Notes: a model not told the origin generated them from the letters alone. 64,000 bases of DNA from CAIXSC01 sp046349935 (GCA_046349935.1 JAXMBK010000003.1:310001-374000), one strand, 5' to 3'; counted from the first letter of the stretch, positions 26,208 through 35,661 are shown. Numbers and translations: made by a program.

Positions 26208-27457
26208 CGCTTGACTCTCGACTTCCCGTAACCGTGCTCTCCGGCTTCCTCGGCGCCGGCAAGACGACGCTGCTGAATCACGTGCTGTCGAACCGCGAGG
26301 GGCGGAAGGTGGCGGTGATCGTGAACGACATGAGCGAAGTGAACGTGGACGCACGGCTCGTGCGATCGGGCGGCGCTGAATTGAGTCGCGTGGACGAACA
26401 GTTGGTGGAATTCAGCAACGGCTGCATCTGCTGCACGCTGCGCGAGGACTTATTGCGCGAGGTATCGCGACTGGCGCGAGAGGGACGCTTCGATTACCTG
26501 CTCATCGAATCTACGGGCATTTCCGAGCCGTTGCCGGTGGCGGAAACGTTCACCTTCGAGGACGACCAGGGAGTCAGCCTGGGCCAAATCGCGAGGCTCG
26601 ATACGCTCGTCACGGTCGTCGACGGAGTGAACTTTTTGGACGACTATCAATCGCTGGACGATTTGAGGCAGCGGGGCGCCGCACTGAGCGACGAGGACGA
26701 TCGCGATGTCGTGCGGCTGCTCGTCGACCAAATCGAGTTCGCCAACGTGATCGTGATCTCGAAATGCGACTTGATCGAGCCCGAGCGGGCCGGGGAACTG
26801 GAATCGCTGTTGCGGCAGCTCAATCCGACCGCGCACCTTGTCCGCGCCGCGCAGGGAGGCGTCCCCTTGTCCGAGCTGCTCGACACGGGCCGCTTCAGCC
26901 AAGAGTGGGCGGCGGAGAATCGCGGTTGGTTGGTTGTGAAGCGCGGCGCAGAGACGTCGGAGACCAAGGAGTACGGATTCTCCAGCTTCGTCTACTCGGC
27001 CCGACGTCCGTTCCACTCGCAGCGTTTGTGGGACTTCATCAGCAGCGAGGCCTTCGACGGCGTAACGCGGTCCAAAGGAGTGGTCTGGCTGGCGACGCGG
27101 CACGATCAGGCGGGCGAATGGTCGCACGCGGGGCGCGTGTTCGCCCTTCATCCGGCGGGCAAATGGTTCGCCAGCGCTCCGTCGGACGAATGGCCCGACG
27201 ACCCGGTGTTGCGGGCGGACGTCGAGGCGACTTGGGTCGAGCCGTACGGCGATCGTCGGCAGGAACTGGTGATCATCGGTCAGCACCTGGACGAACTACA
27301 GTTGCGCAGCGTGCTGGACGACTGCTTGCTGACGGAGGAGGAACTGGCGGCGGGGCCGTCGGTCTGGAGCGTCTGGGAGCATCCGTTCCACGGCTGGGAG
27401 GAGGAACCGGAAGAGGCGGAGGGGGAAGCCGAACCGCCGAGGGACGCCAGCCCCTGA
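26204..27457 (+). CDS. CobW/COG0523-family GTPase, probable zinc metallochaperone
   Basis: A 417-residue G3E GTPase. Walker A is GFLGAGKTT (14-22), the metal-binding motif CICC is at 74-77, followed by ESTGISEP, and the guanine-specificity motif is SKCD. The C-terminal CobW_C domain contains SAPSDEWPDDP and a final acidic tail. Members with CxCC bind zinc and hand it to client enzymes. The ATG overlaps the stop of the exported-protein gene by 4 bp, and a Fur-type box lies upstream of the pair, consistent with zinc-starvation control. Cobalamin involvement is less likely because no cobalamin genes are nearby. Confidence 0.9.
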   Translation: MTLDSRLPVTVLSGFLGAGKTTLLNHVLSNREGRKVAVIVNDMSEVNVDARLVRSGGAELSRVDEQLVEFSNGCICCTLREDLLREVSRLAREGRFDYLLIESTGISEPLPVAETFTFEDDQGVSLGQIARLDTLVTVVDGVNFLDDYQSLDDLRQRGAALSDEDDRDVVRLLVDQIEFANVIVISKCDLIEPERAGELESLLRQLNPTAHLVRAAQGGVPLSELLDTGRFSQEWAAENRGWLVVKRGAETSETKEYGFSSFVYSARRPFHSQRLWDFISSEAFDGVTRSKGVVWLATRHDQAGEWSHAGRVFALHPAGKWFASAPSDEWPDDPVLRADVEATWVEPYGDRRQELVIIGQHLDELQLRSVLDDCLLTEEELAAGPSVWSVWEHPFHGWEEEPEEAEGEAEPPRDASP

Positions 27458-27578
27458 TCGGCCTCGGCGCCGCCCCATTCAGTGCATGGCCCGCACAGAT
27501 TAGACTGCTCCCCTACGAATTCGACGCCGCGAGCCGAGGGGGCTCGGCCGATTCGTCTTTGCTCGGGGAGCTTGTCGC

Positions 27579-28829
27579 ATGTTGTTGGAACGATTCACGT
27601 TCGGGGTCGGCGATCGCTTTGCGCACCAGGCGGGTGCGCAGTTGGAAGCCTTTGAAAAACTGACTCGCCGCGGCGTCATCGCGATCCCCGTCTGGAACAA
27701 GTCGAATCGCGAGCACACATTCATCGGCTCCGAGCCGCGCAGCGTCTATGAAGCGGCGAAGGCGGCGGTTGAAGAACGCGGCTGGACGCATGGCTGGCAC
27801 GTCGATGCGGACCACATCCGCCTGGAGACGGTCGATCGCTTCCTCCCCTGGTCCGACTTCTTTACGATCGACGTGGCCGACAGCATCGGCAAACCGGCCA
27901 GCGACGCCGACGTCGACGCCTTCGTCGCTCGACACCCCGAGTTGCTGGGGCGGCTGGCGATCGACGGCATCGCTGAACCGCTGGCGTTGAGCAAAGATCG
28001 GCTGTTGTCGATCGTCCGCAAGTACCTGCTCGCCGTACAGGAAGCGGGCCAGATCTACCGCCATGTGGTCGCCGGCAAGGGCGGCGAAGAATCGCTCATT
28101 GCGGAAGTATCGATGGACGAAACAGACGCTCCCCAGACGCCGCCCGAGCTGTTGGTGATTTTGGCCATGTTGGCGGACGTCGGCGTCAAGGCGCAGACGA
28201 TTGCGCCGAAATTCACCGGCCGCTTCAATAAGGGGGTCGACTATGTGGGCGACCTGCCGCAGTTCGAACGCGAATTCAACGACGATCTGGCGGTGATTGC
28301 GCACGCGGTGGCCGCGTACGGCTTGCCCGCCAACTTGAAGATGAGCGTGCACAGCGGGAGCGACAAGTTTTCCATCTACCCGATTATTCGCCGAGCGTTG
28401 TCGCGCACGGGGGCCGGCTTGCACTTGAAGACGGCCGGCACGACCTGGTTGGAAGAGTGCATCGGGCTATGCGAAGCGGGCGGCGATGCGTTGGCGCTGG
28501 TCAACGAGATCTATGCCTATGCCTTGGCGCACGTCGACGAGTTCTGCGCACCGTATGCGTCGGTGATCGACATCCATCGCGATCGTCTGCCGTCGGCGGC
28601 CGAAGCGGCCCAATGGACGGGCAAGCAGTGGGCCGACGCCTTGCGTCACATTCCGTCGCATCCTGACTTCAATCCGCACGTTCGTCAGTTGTTGCATGTG
28701 TCGTTCAAGGTTGCGGCCAAGCACGGCGCGCGCTACCTCGACCTGCTGAAGGCGAACGCCGCGGTCGTCGGCCGCAATGTGACCGAGAACCTGTTCGACC
28801 GCCATATGGCGCCGCTGTTCATCGGCTGA
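27579..28829 (+). CDS. uxaE: Tagaturonate 3-epimerase family protein (UxaE-like)
   Basis: The 416-residue product matches the UxaE family, which interconverts D-tagaturonate and D-fructuronate. Visible family features include VGDRFAHQAGAQL at the N-terminus, the HVDADHIRLETVDRF block with potential metal ligands, and SVHSGSDKFSIYPIIRRA. GGGGAG is seven bases before the ATG. It is the first gene of a seven-gene + strand run with gaps of 5-64 bp. In that context it would carry L-galactonate-derived tagaturonate towards mannonate. Confidence 0.85.
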   Translation: MLLERFTFGVGDRFAHQAGAQLEAFEKLTRRGVIAIPVWNKSNREHTFIGSEPRSVYEAAKAAVEERGWTHGWHVDADHIRLETVDRFLPWSDFFTIDVADSIGKPASDADVDAFVARHPELLGRLAIDGIAEPLALSKDRLLSIVRKYLLAVQEAGQIYRHVVAGKGGEESLIAEVSMDETDAPQTPPELLVILAMLADVGVKAQTIAPKFTGRFNKGVDYVGDLPQFEREFNDDLAVIAHAVAAYGLPANLKMSVHSGSDKFSIYPIIRRALSRTGAGLHLKTAGTTWLEECIGLCEAGGDALALVNEIYAYALAHVDEFCAPYASVIDIHRDRLPSAAEAAQWTGKQWADALRHIPSHPDFNPHVRQLLHVSFKVAAKHGARYLDLLKANAAVVGRNVTENLFDRHMAPLFIG

Positions 28830-28858
28830 AAGCCTCTCCCTGTCACTCGAGAAGGTTC

Positions 28859-29791
28859 ATGAAAACTCGCACGCTCGGCCGTACGGGCCTGGAATTGCCG
28901 ATCCTGAGCTTCGGCGCGTCGTCGCTAGGCCAGGAATTCCGCAAAGTGTCGCTCGACGAAGCGCTCCGCAGCGTCCATGTAGCGCTCGATGCGGGCCTCA
29001 ACTTCATCGACACGTCCCCCTTCTATGGACGCGGAATGAGCGAAGTGTTGTTGGGGATGGCGCTGCGCGACGTTCCTCGCGATCGCTATCTGCTGTGCAC
29101 GAAGCTGGGTCGTTACGACCTGGCCCACTTTGACTTCTCCGCGAAGCGCGTGGCGGAAAGCGTCGACGTGTCGCTGCACCGTCTGGGAACCGACCACCTC
29201 GACGTCATCCTGTGCCACGACATTGAGTTTGTGCCGATGCAGCAGATCGTCGACGAAACGATTCCGGCGCTGCGTCGGATTCAGGCGACGGGCAAAGTAC
29301 GGTACATCGGTTTCAGCGGCTATCCGCAGAAGATCTTCCGCTTCATTTGCGACCAGACCGACGTCGACTGCGTGTTGAGCTACAACCAATACACGCTGCA
29401 AAACACGCGGTTCGCGGACGAGACCGTGCCGTACTTGAAGGAGCGCGGGATCGGCGTAATGAACGCAGGTCCGTTCAGTGCGCGGCTACTTACCAACGCC
29501 CCGCTTCCCGCATGGTTGAAGGAACCCGAGTCGGTGAAGGACGCGGCGCGGCGGGCGGCGGCCTTGTGTCAGTCGCGCGGCGTCGACATCGCCAAGTTGG
29601 CGTTGCAATTCTCGCTCGCTCATCCCGACATCGCCACCACGATCGCCGGCAGCGCCAATCCCGTCAACATCCAAAACTGGGCTCGGTGGGCGGATGAACC
29701 GCTGGACGCCGAACTGCTGGCGGATGTGCAAGCCATTTTCGCACCCGTAAAGAACATCGGCCACCTCGAAGGCCTGCCGGAGAACAATTAG
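28859..29791 (+). CDS. Aldo/keto reductase, L-galactose/L-fucose dehydrogenase-like
   Basis: A 310-residue AKR. The active-site tetrad is visible: Asp and Tyr in NFIDTSPFYGRGMSE, Lys in CTKLGRY, His in LCHDIEF. The pattern DFSAKRVAESVDVSL, the CHDIEF block and LALQFSLAHPDI closely follow plant L-galactose dehydrogenase and bacterial L-fucose dehydrogenases as I remember them. These oxidise C1 of the sugar to the lactone with NAD(P). GAGAAGG precedes the ATG. The next gene starts 5 bp after its stop. Confidence 0.8.
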   Translation: MKTRTLGRTGLELPILSFGASSLGQEFRKVSLDEALRSVHVALDAGLNFIDTSPFYGRGMSEVLLGMALRDVPRDRYLLCTKLGRYDLAHFDFSAKRVAESVDVSLHRLGTDHLDVILCHDIEFVPMQQIVDETIPALRRIQATGKVRYIGFSGYPQKIFRFICDQTDVDCVLSYNQYTLQNTRFADETVPYLKERGIGVMNAGPFSARLLTNAPLPAWLKEPESVKDAARRAAALCQSRGVDIAKLALQFSLAHPDIATTIAGSANPVNIQNWARWADEPLDAELLADVQAIFAPVKNIGHLEGLPENN

Positions 29792-29796
29792 CCGCC

Positions 29797-30825
29797 ATGA
29801 AAGCCATTCAACTCGAGCGACCCGAGGCGTTTCGTTACATCGACGTCCCCGAGCCGGCGGCCCCTGCCGCGGGAGACGCCGTGGTCCGCGTGCACAGCGT
29901 CGGCATCTGCGGCACCGACTACGGCGGCTTCTTGGGGAAGATGCCCTTCTTCAGCTACCCGCGGATTCCGGGACACGAGTTGGGGGTCGAGGTGGTGGCG
30001 GTGGGCTCGGGCGTGACGAATGTCAAGCCAGGCGATCGCTGCGCCGTGGAACCGTACATCAATTGCCAGAAATGCTATTCGTGTCGCCGCGGTCATACGA
30101 ACTGCTGCGAACATCACCAGACCTTGGGCGTTCATTGCGACGGCGGACTGCGTCGTCTGTTCACGGTTCCCGCCCGCAAGCTGCACTTGGCGTCCAACCT
30201 GACCTTCGCCCAAAGTGCGCTCGTAGAGACGCTGGCGATCGGCTGCCACGCCGTCGATCGCGGAGCGCCGCGGCAAGGCGAAAACATCCTAGTCATCGGC
30301 GCCGGGCCGATTGGCTTGAGCGTCATCGAGTTCGCGAAGCTCAGCGGCGCTCGCACGATCGTCATGGACGTGAACGAGGCGCGGTTGGCGTTTGTGCGCG
30401 AGCGGATGGGCGTCCCCGATACGGTGGCGGCCAAAGGGGACGGCGCCGAGTTGACGCGGCTCGCGGAACTTACCGGCGGACAACTGTGCGACGTGGTGGT
30501 CGATGCCACGGGCAGCCATAAGTCGATGGCGGCGGCGCTGGGCTACTGCGCCTTCGCCGGTCGGTTGGTGTACGTCGGAATCACGCAGGCCGAACTGCAA
30601 TTCCCGCACGCGCCGATCATGCATCGACGCGAACTCACGCTGCTGGCCAGTCGCAATGCGTTGTCGCGCGATTTCGCCCGCATCATTCGGCTGATCGAAG
30701 AGGGACTAATCGACACGCGTCCGTGGATCACGCATCAAGCGCCGTTCGATGCGATGGTCGAGCAGTTCCCGACGTGGCTGAAGCCCGAATCGGGCGTCAT
30801 CAAGGCGGTGGTTAAGATCGACTAG
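29797..30825 (+). CDS. Zinc alcohol dehydrogenase, L-galactonate 5-dehydrogenase-like (LgoD/YjjN type)
   Basis: A 342-residue medium-chain dehydrogenase. The catalytic zinc site is in GICGTD and PGHELGVEV. The structural zinc Cys set is in CQKCYSCRRGHTNCCE, and the nucleotide fold is GAGPIGLSVIEFA. Several blocks (PFFSYPR before the zinc His, the spacing of the four Cys, TLGVHCDGG, SRNALSRDFA near the end) recall E. coli LgoD, which oxidises L-galactonate to D-tagaturonate. Its operon also has a tagaturonate epimerase, supporting this substrate. The exact substrate is inferred. Confidence 0.8.
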   Translation: MKAIQLERPEAFRYIDVPEPAAPAAGDAVVRVHSVGICGTDYGGFLGKMPFFSYPRIPGHELGVEVVAVGSGVTNVKPGDRCAVEPYINCQKCYSCRRGHTNCCEHHQTLGVHCDGGLRRLFTVPARKLHLASNLTFAQSALVETLAIGCHAVDRGAPRQGENILVIGAGPIGLSVIEFAKLSGARTIVMDVNEARLAFVRERMGVPDTVAAKGDGAELTRLAELTGGQLCDVVVDATGSHKSMAAALGYCAFAGRLVYVGITQAELQFPHAPIMHRRELTLLASRNALSRDFARIIRLIEEGLIDTRPWITHQAPFDAMVEQFPTWLKPESGVIKAVVKID

Positions 30826-30880
30826 CGCCGGAAGTGCGGCGGAGTTTCCTCGTCGAGCAGCATAGGTGGAGCGACAAGAC

Positions 30881-31705
30881 ATGCGATCCGCGGTCACGGT
30901 GAGTTTGGTGGAGGAAGCGCGCGGCGGGCCGTTCGTGTTATGGGACGGGTTGGAAGCCGGTTGTCGCACAGCACGACAATTGGGCTACGACGCCGTGGAA
31001 ATCTTCACGCCGGCGCCTGACGCAATCGATCCGCACGTGCTGCGGCGGCTGCTGGACGAGCATCGGTTGCAATTGGCGGCCGTGGGCACGGGCGCCGGCT
31101 GGGTGAAACACAAGCTGACGTTGGCGCTGCCCGATGCGGCTCGACGACGTCAAGCAGTCGACTTTATCAAGGCCATTATCGATTTCGCGGGCCCGTTCGG
31201 GGCGCCGGCGATCATCGGCTCGATGCAAGGACGCAGCGGCGACGGCGTCGATCGCGCGACGGCGCGCGGTTACTTGGCCGAATCGCTGGAGTGGCTGGGC
31301 GAACACGCTCGGCAGTACGGCGTGCCCCTGCTGTACGAACCCTTGAACCGGTACGAGACCGACCAAGTGAATCGGGTCGAGGACGGCGTGGCGTTGTTGA
31401 GCAGTTTGAGCACGCGCAACGTACGTTTGCTGTGCGACCTGTTTCACATGAATATCGAAGAGACCGACGTGGCCGAAGCGCTGAAGGCGGCGGGCGAGCT
31501 GGTCGGGCACATCCACTTCGTCGACTCCAATCGCCGCCCCGTCGGCCTGGGGCACATGGACCTGCGACCAATCATCGCGGCGCTGAGGTCGATCGGGTAC
31601 GCGGGCTTCCTGTCCGTGGAGGCCTTCCCCTACCCCGATTCGTTGGCCGCCGCACAACAGACCATCCGCGCCTATCGCTACTACGTGGGCGAGCAGGCAA
31701 GCTAG
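30881..31705 (+). CDS. Sugar isomerase/epimerase-type TIM-barrel protein
   Basis: A 274-residue member of the xylose-isomerase-like TIM-barrel superfamily. Candidate metal ligands are Glu in LLYEPLNRYET, Asp and His in LCDLFHMNIEE, His in HIHFVDSNR, and Glu in LSVEAFPYP. The ATG at 30881 has GGTGGAG upstream, better than the GTG at 30866. The substrate cannot be told from sequence; in this operon a keto-sugar acid or L-sugar epimerisation is plausible. Confidence 0.75.
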   Translation: MRSAVTVSLVEEARGGPFVLWDGLEAGCRTARQLGYDAVEIFTPAPDAIDPHVLRRLLDEHRLQLAAVGTGAGWVKHKLTLALPDAARRRQAVDFIKAIIDFAGPFGAPAIIGSMQGRSGDGVDRATARGYLAESLEWLGEHARQYGVPLLYEPLNRYETDQVNRVEDGVALLSSLSTRNVRLLCDLFHMNIEETDVAEALKAAGELVGHIHFVDSNRRPVGLGHMDLRPIIAALRSIGYAGFLSVEAFPYPDSLAAAQQTIRAYRYYVGEQAS

Positions 31706-31733
31706 TCGCAAATCGTCGTCTTAGGAACTCCTC

Positions 31734-32180
31734 ATGCTGAAGCATCGACTCATTCATCCCCAGATCACTTCCATCTTGGCTGCGGCCGGCCATCACGCCA
31801 CGATCTTGATCGCCGACGGCAATTATCCGGCCAGCAGCAAGAAGGGCCCGAACGCGCAAGTCGTATCGCTGAACTTGATGCCGGGCGTCGTCACGTGCAA
31901 CCAAGTGCTGCAGGCGATTCTGTCGGCCGTTCCGATCGAAGAGATCCACACGATGATGTACGAGACGACCGGCCCCTACGCGTTGCCGGGCGATCCGCCG
32001 GTATGGGACGAATACCGTCAGACGATTCGCGAATCAGGCTCGTCGCTGGAGTTGTCGGCGATCGAGAAGTGGGATTTCTACAAAGCCGTCTCGACGCCCG
32101 ACCACGTGTTGACGGTGCAAACGGCCGATCAACAGCGGTACGCAAATATCCTGTTGCACGTCGGCGTGCGGATGGATTGA
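31734..32180 (+). CDS. fucU: RbsD/FucU-family sugar mutarotase
   Basis: A 148-residue RbsD/FucU protein, beginning LKHRLIHPQITSILAAAGHH with the conserved His of the family, then ILIADGNYPA. The end (RYANILLHVGVRMD) is typical of the FucU branch, which interconverts anomers of L-fucose and related sugars. L-galactose is 6-hydroxy-L-fucose, which fits the AKR upstream. The FucU rather than RbsD assignment is moderately sure. Confidence 0.82.
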   Translation: MLKHRLIHPQITSILAAAGHHATILIADGNYPASSKKGPNAQVVSLNLMPGVVTCNQVLQAILSAVPIEEIHTMMYETTGPYALPGDPPVWDEYRQTIRESGSSLELSAIEKWDFYKAVSTPDHVLTVQTADQQRYANILLHVGVRMD

Positions 32181-32219
32181 GGACGAGAACAAGATCGCTG
32201 AACTGGAAGGCTTATTGTC

Positions 32220-33032
32220 ATGCATTCAAAGTTGTTTGACTTGTCGGACGTCAACGCGGTGGTGATCGGCGGCACGGGCGTTCTGGGCGGAGCGATGGCC
32301 GATGCGTTGGCAAGCTGCGGCGCGCAGGTGGTCGTGATGGGACGCAACGCGGAACGCGGCGAAGCGCGCGTCGGGGCGATTCGCGCTGCGGGCGGACGAG
32401 CGCTCTATCAAACGGCCGATGCGTCGAACCGCGATTCGCTGCTCGCGGCGCGCGATGCGCTGGTCGGAAAGATCGGCGGCGTACACGTGTTGATCAATGC
32501 GGCTGGTGGGAATCGCCCCGATGCCACCCTCCCGCCGGGAAGCGATTTTTGCAAGTTGCCTGTCGAGGCCTGGCAAGGCGTGTTTGACTTGAACTTGGTG
32601 GGAGGCGTGCTGCTGCCGTCGCAGGTGTTCGGCGAAACGATGGTCGGCCAGGGACGCGGCAGCATCATCAATATCGCGTCGATGGCCGGCATGATTCCGC
32701 TGTCGCGCGTGGTGGCCTATTCGGCCGCCAAAGCGGCGGTGATCAACCTCACCAAGTTTCTGGCGCGGGAATGGGCGACGAAGGGAGTGCGCGTGAATGC
32801 GATCAGCCCCGGGTTCTTCCCCGCCGAACAGAACAAGAATCTGCTTTTCAAGCCTGACGGCAGCTATTCGGAACGGGGCGGACAGATCATCGGCCATACG
32901 CCGATGGCCCGCTTCGGAGAAGCGCACGAATTGGGCGGGGCCGTCGTGTGGTTGGCGTCGCACCAGGCGTCGTCGTTCGTCACCGGCCAGAATATCGTGG
33001 TTGATGGAGGATTTTCGTCGGTGACGATCTGA
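32220..33032 (+). CDS. SDR-family D-mannonate oxidoreductase (fructuronate reductase)
   Basis: A 270-residue short-chain dehydrogenase. The cofactor loop is GGTGVLGGAMA, followed by the NAAGG motif, the catalytic Ser in NIASMAG, YSAAK with Tyr and Lys, and SPGFFPAEQNKNLL. The last block with HTPMARFGE and FVTGQNIVVDGGFS is characteristic of SDR-type D-mannonate oxidoreductases, distinct from the UxuB/MtlD-type enzyme of E. coli. It would reduce D-fructuronate made by the UxaE-like enzyme to D-mannonate. GGAAGG precedes the ATG. No mannonate dehydratase gene is in the window. Confidence 0.82.
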   Translation: MHSKLFDLSDVNAVVIGGTGVLGGAMADALASCGAQVVVMGRNAERGEARVGAIRAAGGRALYQTADASNRDSLLAARDALVGKIGGVHVLINAAGGNRPDATLPPGSDFCKLPVEAWQGVFDLNLVGGVLLPSQVFGETMVGQGRGSIINIASMAGMIPLSRVVAYSAAKAAVINLTKFLAREWATKGVRVNAISPGFFPAEQNKNLLFKPDGSYSERGGQIIGHTPMARFGEAHELGGAVVWLASHQASSFVTGQNIVVDGGFSSVTI

Positions 33033-33096
33033 CGGAGTGTTAGATTGGGCGTCAGCCTCGCGGGCGATGCACGTCGGTTGAGTGGAGGACTGCGCA

Positions 33097-34416
33097 GTGA
33101 CCAAATTGACTCGGCGAGATTGGCTGACGGCCGGCGCCTTGGGCGCGGGCGGGTTGACCTTGTCCGACCTACTCCGCTTGCGTGCGCAGGGCGCGGCGGT
33201 CGCCAAAGATGCGTCGGTGCTGCTCGTGTTCGTGCACGGCGGTCCAAGCCATTTGGAAACGTACGACATGAAGCCCAACGCACCGGCGGAGATCCGCGGG
33301 CCGTTCATGCCGATCCGTTCGAACGTGTCCGGCATTGAAGTTTGCGAACATCTTCCCGAGCACGCTCAGATCGCCGACAAGTTTTCGCTCATCCGCTCGT
33401 GCTGCCATGACGAAGCCGATCATTTCGCCGGTCATCGACGATTCTTGAGCGGCTATGGGCGATTGAAGCCGGGGACGAATTACGAGTCGTACCATCCTCA
33501 GGTAGGCGCGGTGGTGAACCGGATGTTGCAGCGCCGCCGCTCGGGGTTGCCCCCGGCGATCGCGGTGGGCGGCGTCGTGGTGAACGGCCCCGACTACGCG
33601 GCCGGCGTTTCGGAAGGGTATTGGAGCGGCGTTTACCGCGTCCCGATCATTAACGGGCGGCTGCGCGACGCTTCGCTCACCGTCGACGCGTCACGATTGT
33701 CGGACCGTCGGCAATTGCAGCGCGGCTTTGACCGACTGCGGCGCGACGTCGATGCCGCGGGAACCCTGGGAGTGATCGACGAATTCGACCGGCAAGCGGT
33801 GGACATTTTGACGGCCGGCGAAGCGCAAGCGGCGTTCGATCTCTCCCAAGAAGATGCGGCGACTCGCGAGTTGTACGGCGAAGGCTACGGACAAGAAGTG
33901 CTGTTGGCCCGGCGGCTCGTGGAAGCCGGTTTGGCGTTTGTGACCGTTCGCATCCCCGGCAGCGCGCCGGGGACGACGGCTTACGACTGGGACGATCACG
34001 CGGTGAATTGGGACATGCGCACGGCGATGATCGGACGACTGCCCAAGTACGATCATGTGATCGCCACGCTCGTCCGCGACCTCTATCAGCGCGGGCTCGA
34101 TAAACGAGTGCTTGTCGTGGTGACGGGCGAATTCGGACGAACGCCGCGACTGGAGTACAAGGATGGCCGAATCGGACGCGATCATTGGCCGGGGGCCATG
34201 TCGATCTTGGTCTCGGGGGGCGGCATTCCCACGGGGCAAGTGATCGGAGCCACCGATCCAATTGGGGCTCGCCCTTCCGAACGGCCCCTCGATCCGCATG
34301 ACGTCCTGGCGACCATGTATCGACACTTGGGAATCGATCATCGTGCGCATCTCCCCGACCCCTTCGGCCGTCCCCTGCCGCTGTCTCGCGGGACGCCGAT
34401 CGCCGAGTTGACTTGA
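33097..34416 (+). CDS. DUF1501 protein, Tat-exported
   Basis: A 439-residue DUF1501 protein of the alkaline-phosphatase-like/sulfatase fold. A Tat-like leader LTRRDWLTAGALGAGGLTL starts the protein. Family blocks are VFVHGGPSHLETYDMKPNAP, DEADHFAGHRRFLSG, VTGEFGRTPR and HWPGAMSI. The GTG at 33097 has GGAGG eight bases upstream; a GTG at 33082 lies before that site. In planctomycetes these genes usually accompany DUF1549/DUF1553 cytochromes; here it instead follows the sugar operon by 64 bp. Activity unknown. Confidence 0.88.
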   Translation: MTKLTRRDWLTAGALGAGGLTLSDLLRLRAQGAAVAKDASVLLVFVHGGPSHLETYDMKPNAPAEIRGPFMPIRSNVSGIEVCEHLPEHAQIADKFSLIRSCCHDEADHFAGHRRFLSGYGRLKPGTNYESYHPQVGAVVNRMLQRRRSGLPPAIAVGGVVVNGPDYAAGVSEGYWSGVYRVPIINGRLRDASLTVDASRLSDRRQLQRGFDRLRRDVDAAGTLGVIDEFDRQAVDILTAGEAQAAFDLSQEDAATRELYGEGYGQEVLLARRLVEAGLAFVTVRIPGSAPGTTAYDWDDHAVNWDMRTAMIGRLPKYDHVIATLVRDLYQRGLDKRVLVVVTGEFGRTPRLEYKDGRIGRDHWPGAMSILVSGGGIPTGQVIGATDPIGARPSERPLDPHDVLATMYRHLGIDHRAHLPDPFGRPLPLSRGTPIAELT

Positions 34417-34446
34417 AGCGCAGCGAAGACGACGAGGAGCCGTTCG

Positions 34447-35658
34447 ATGGGCTGGTTCGACTTTCTATGGGCGCCGCCGTCGGAAGACAAGTTTGCTCGA
34501 CAACTGATGGACGCGCTGCGCAGGGTGGGAGTCGACCGAAAGCTGACCTACGACGCCCCCAATCGGCGGATCATCATTGGCGAGTCGACGGACAACCACC
34601 AGGCGTTCGTGGGGAACTTCTACGCGGAACACATTCAGTTGCCGCGTCTCGAACGGGCCGCCCATCTGATTCGCACGGCTCAAGTCATCCTCAGCGCCTC
34701 GGAACAGATGGCCGAGGACTGGGAAGAGGCGCAGCCGCACATACGGCCGAAGATTTGGGCTCGAGCGGCGATGGCCAAGATGCGTTTGCAGGTGAGGCTT
34801 GACGGCGGCGATCCGGCAAAACTCGACCTTCCCGATTACGAGGTGGGAACGCACTTCGTCGCCAGCTTGGTGTACGACTTCCCGAACCATATGGCGTCGA
34901 TCAGCAGCGAGCAGTTGCGGAAATGGGGCGTTTCTCATTACGAGGCGATCGAAGCCGCGCGAGAGAACTTGGCAGCAGAGCCGATCGCCATCGCCGAAGT
35001 CGGCGCGAGTCTCTACGCGGTCGCGACCGGCGATAGCTATGACGCCTGTCGCTTGTTGCTTCCCGAGTTGCTGGAGCGTTTCGAGGTCGAGGGGGATTTG
35101 ATTGTGATGCTGCCCAACCGCGATTCGCTGTTCGCGGCCGGCAGCGACAACGACGATGCGCTCGCGCGCATGCTCGACCTTGTCGACGAAGCACTCCAAC
35201 AACCGCGTCCCTTGGTCCCCATTCCGATTCGTTGGCGAGACGGCCAGTGGGAAGATTGGCAACCGTCGCGCGGCCATCCGCTGTGGCCCCGTTTCCAGGA
35301 ATTGCGGCTGCGATTCTTGTCGGAAGAGTACGCCGAGCAGCGAGCGCTGTTGGAACAGATCCATGCCAAAGAGTACGTGGACGTCTTCGTCGCCTCCTAC
35401 GCGGTACTTCAAAGGAACGACGGACAAATTCTGTCGTATTGCGTCTGGCCGTCCGGCGTCGCCTCCACGATCCCCGAAACCGAATGGGTGGCATTCGCCA
35501 AACAGCCGGACGATCCGCCGATCATGGCGCGCCGCGACGAGGTGGACAGAATCGTCGGCCATTTGCTCCGTCCCACCGGCGAATATCCCCCGCGCTTCGA
35601 AGTGCTGGGCTTCCCCGACGACGACGCGCTCGAGCGGCTACGGCGCGAGCTGCCCTAG
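34447..35658 (+). CDS. DUF1444-like hypothetical protein
   Basis: A 403-residue soluble protein. It resembles DUF1444 (YtpQ-like) proteins by its plan: an N-terminal FARQLMDALRRVGV segment, a central VASLVYDFPNHMASIS block, and a DSLFAAGSDNDDALARML block. I am only moderately sure of this family. No signal or membrane segment. GAGGAG precedes the ATG. The gene is convergent with the recombinase gene; the 128 bp between them are filled with palindromes. Confidence 0.6.
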   Translation: MGWFDFLWAPPSEDKFARQLMDALRRVGVDRKLTYDAPNRRIIIGESTDNHQAFVGNFYAEHIQLPRLERAAHLIRTAQVILSASEQMAEDWEEAQPHIRPKIWARAAMAKMRLQVRLDGGDPAKLDLPDYEVGTHFVASLVYDFPNHMASISSEQLRKWGVSHYEAIEAARENLAAEPIAIAEVGASLYAVATGDSYDACRLLLPELLERFEVEGDLIVMLPNRDSLFAAGSDNDDALARMLDLVDEALQQPRPLVPIPIRWRDGQWEDWQPSRGHPLWPRFQELRLRFLSEEYAEQRALLEQIHAKEYVDVFVASYAVLQRNDGQILSYCVWPSGVASTIPETEWVAFAKQPDDPPIMARRDEVDRIVGHLLRPTGEYPPRFEVLGFPDDDALERLRRELP

Positions 35659-35661
35659 AAA

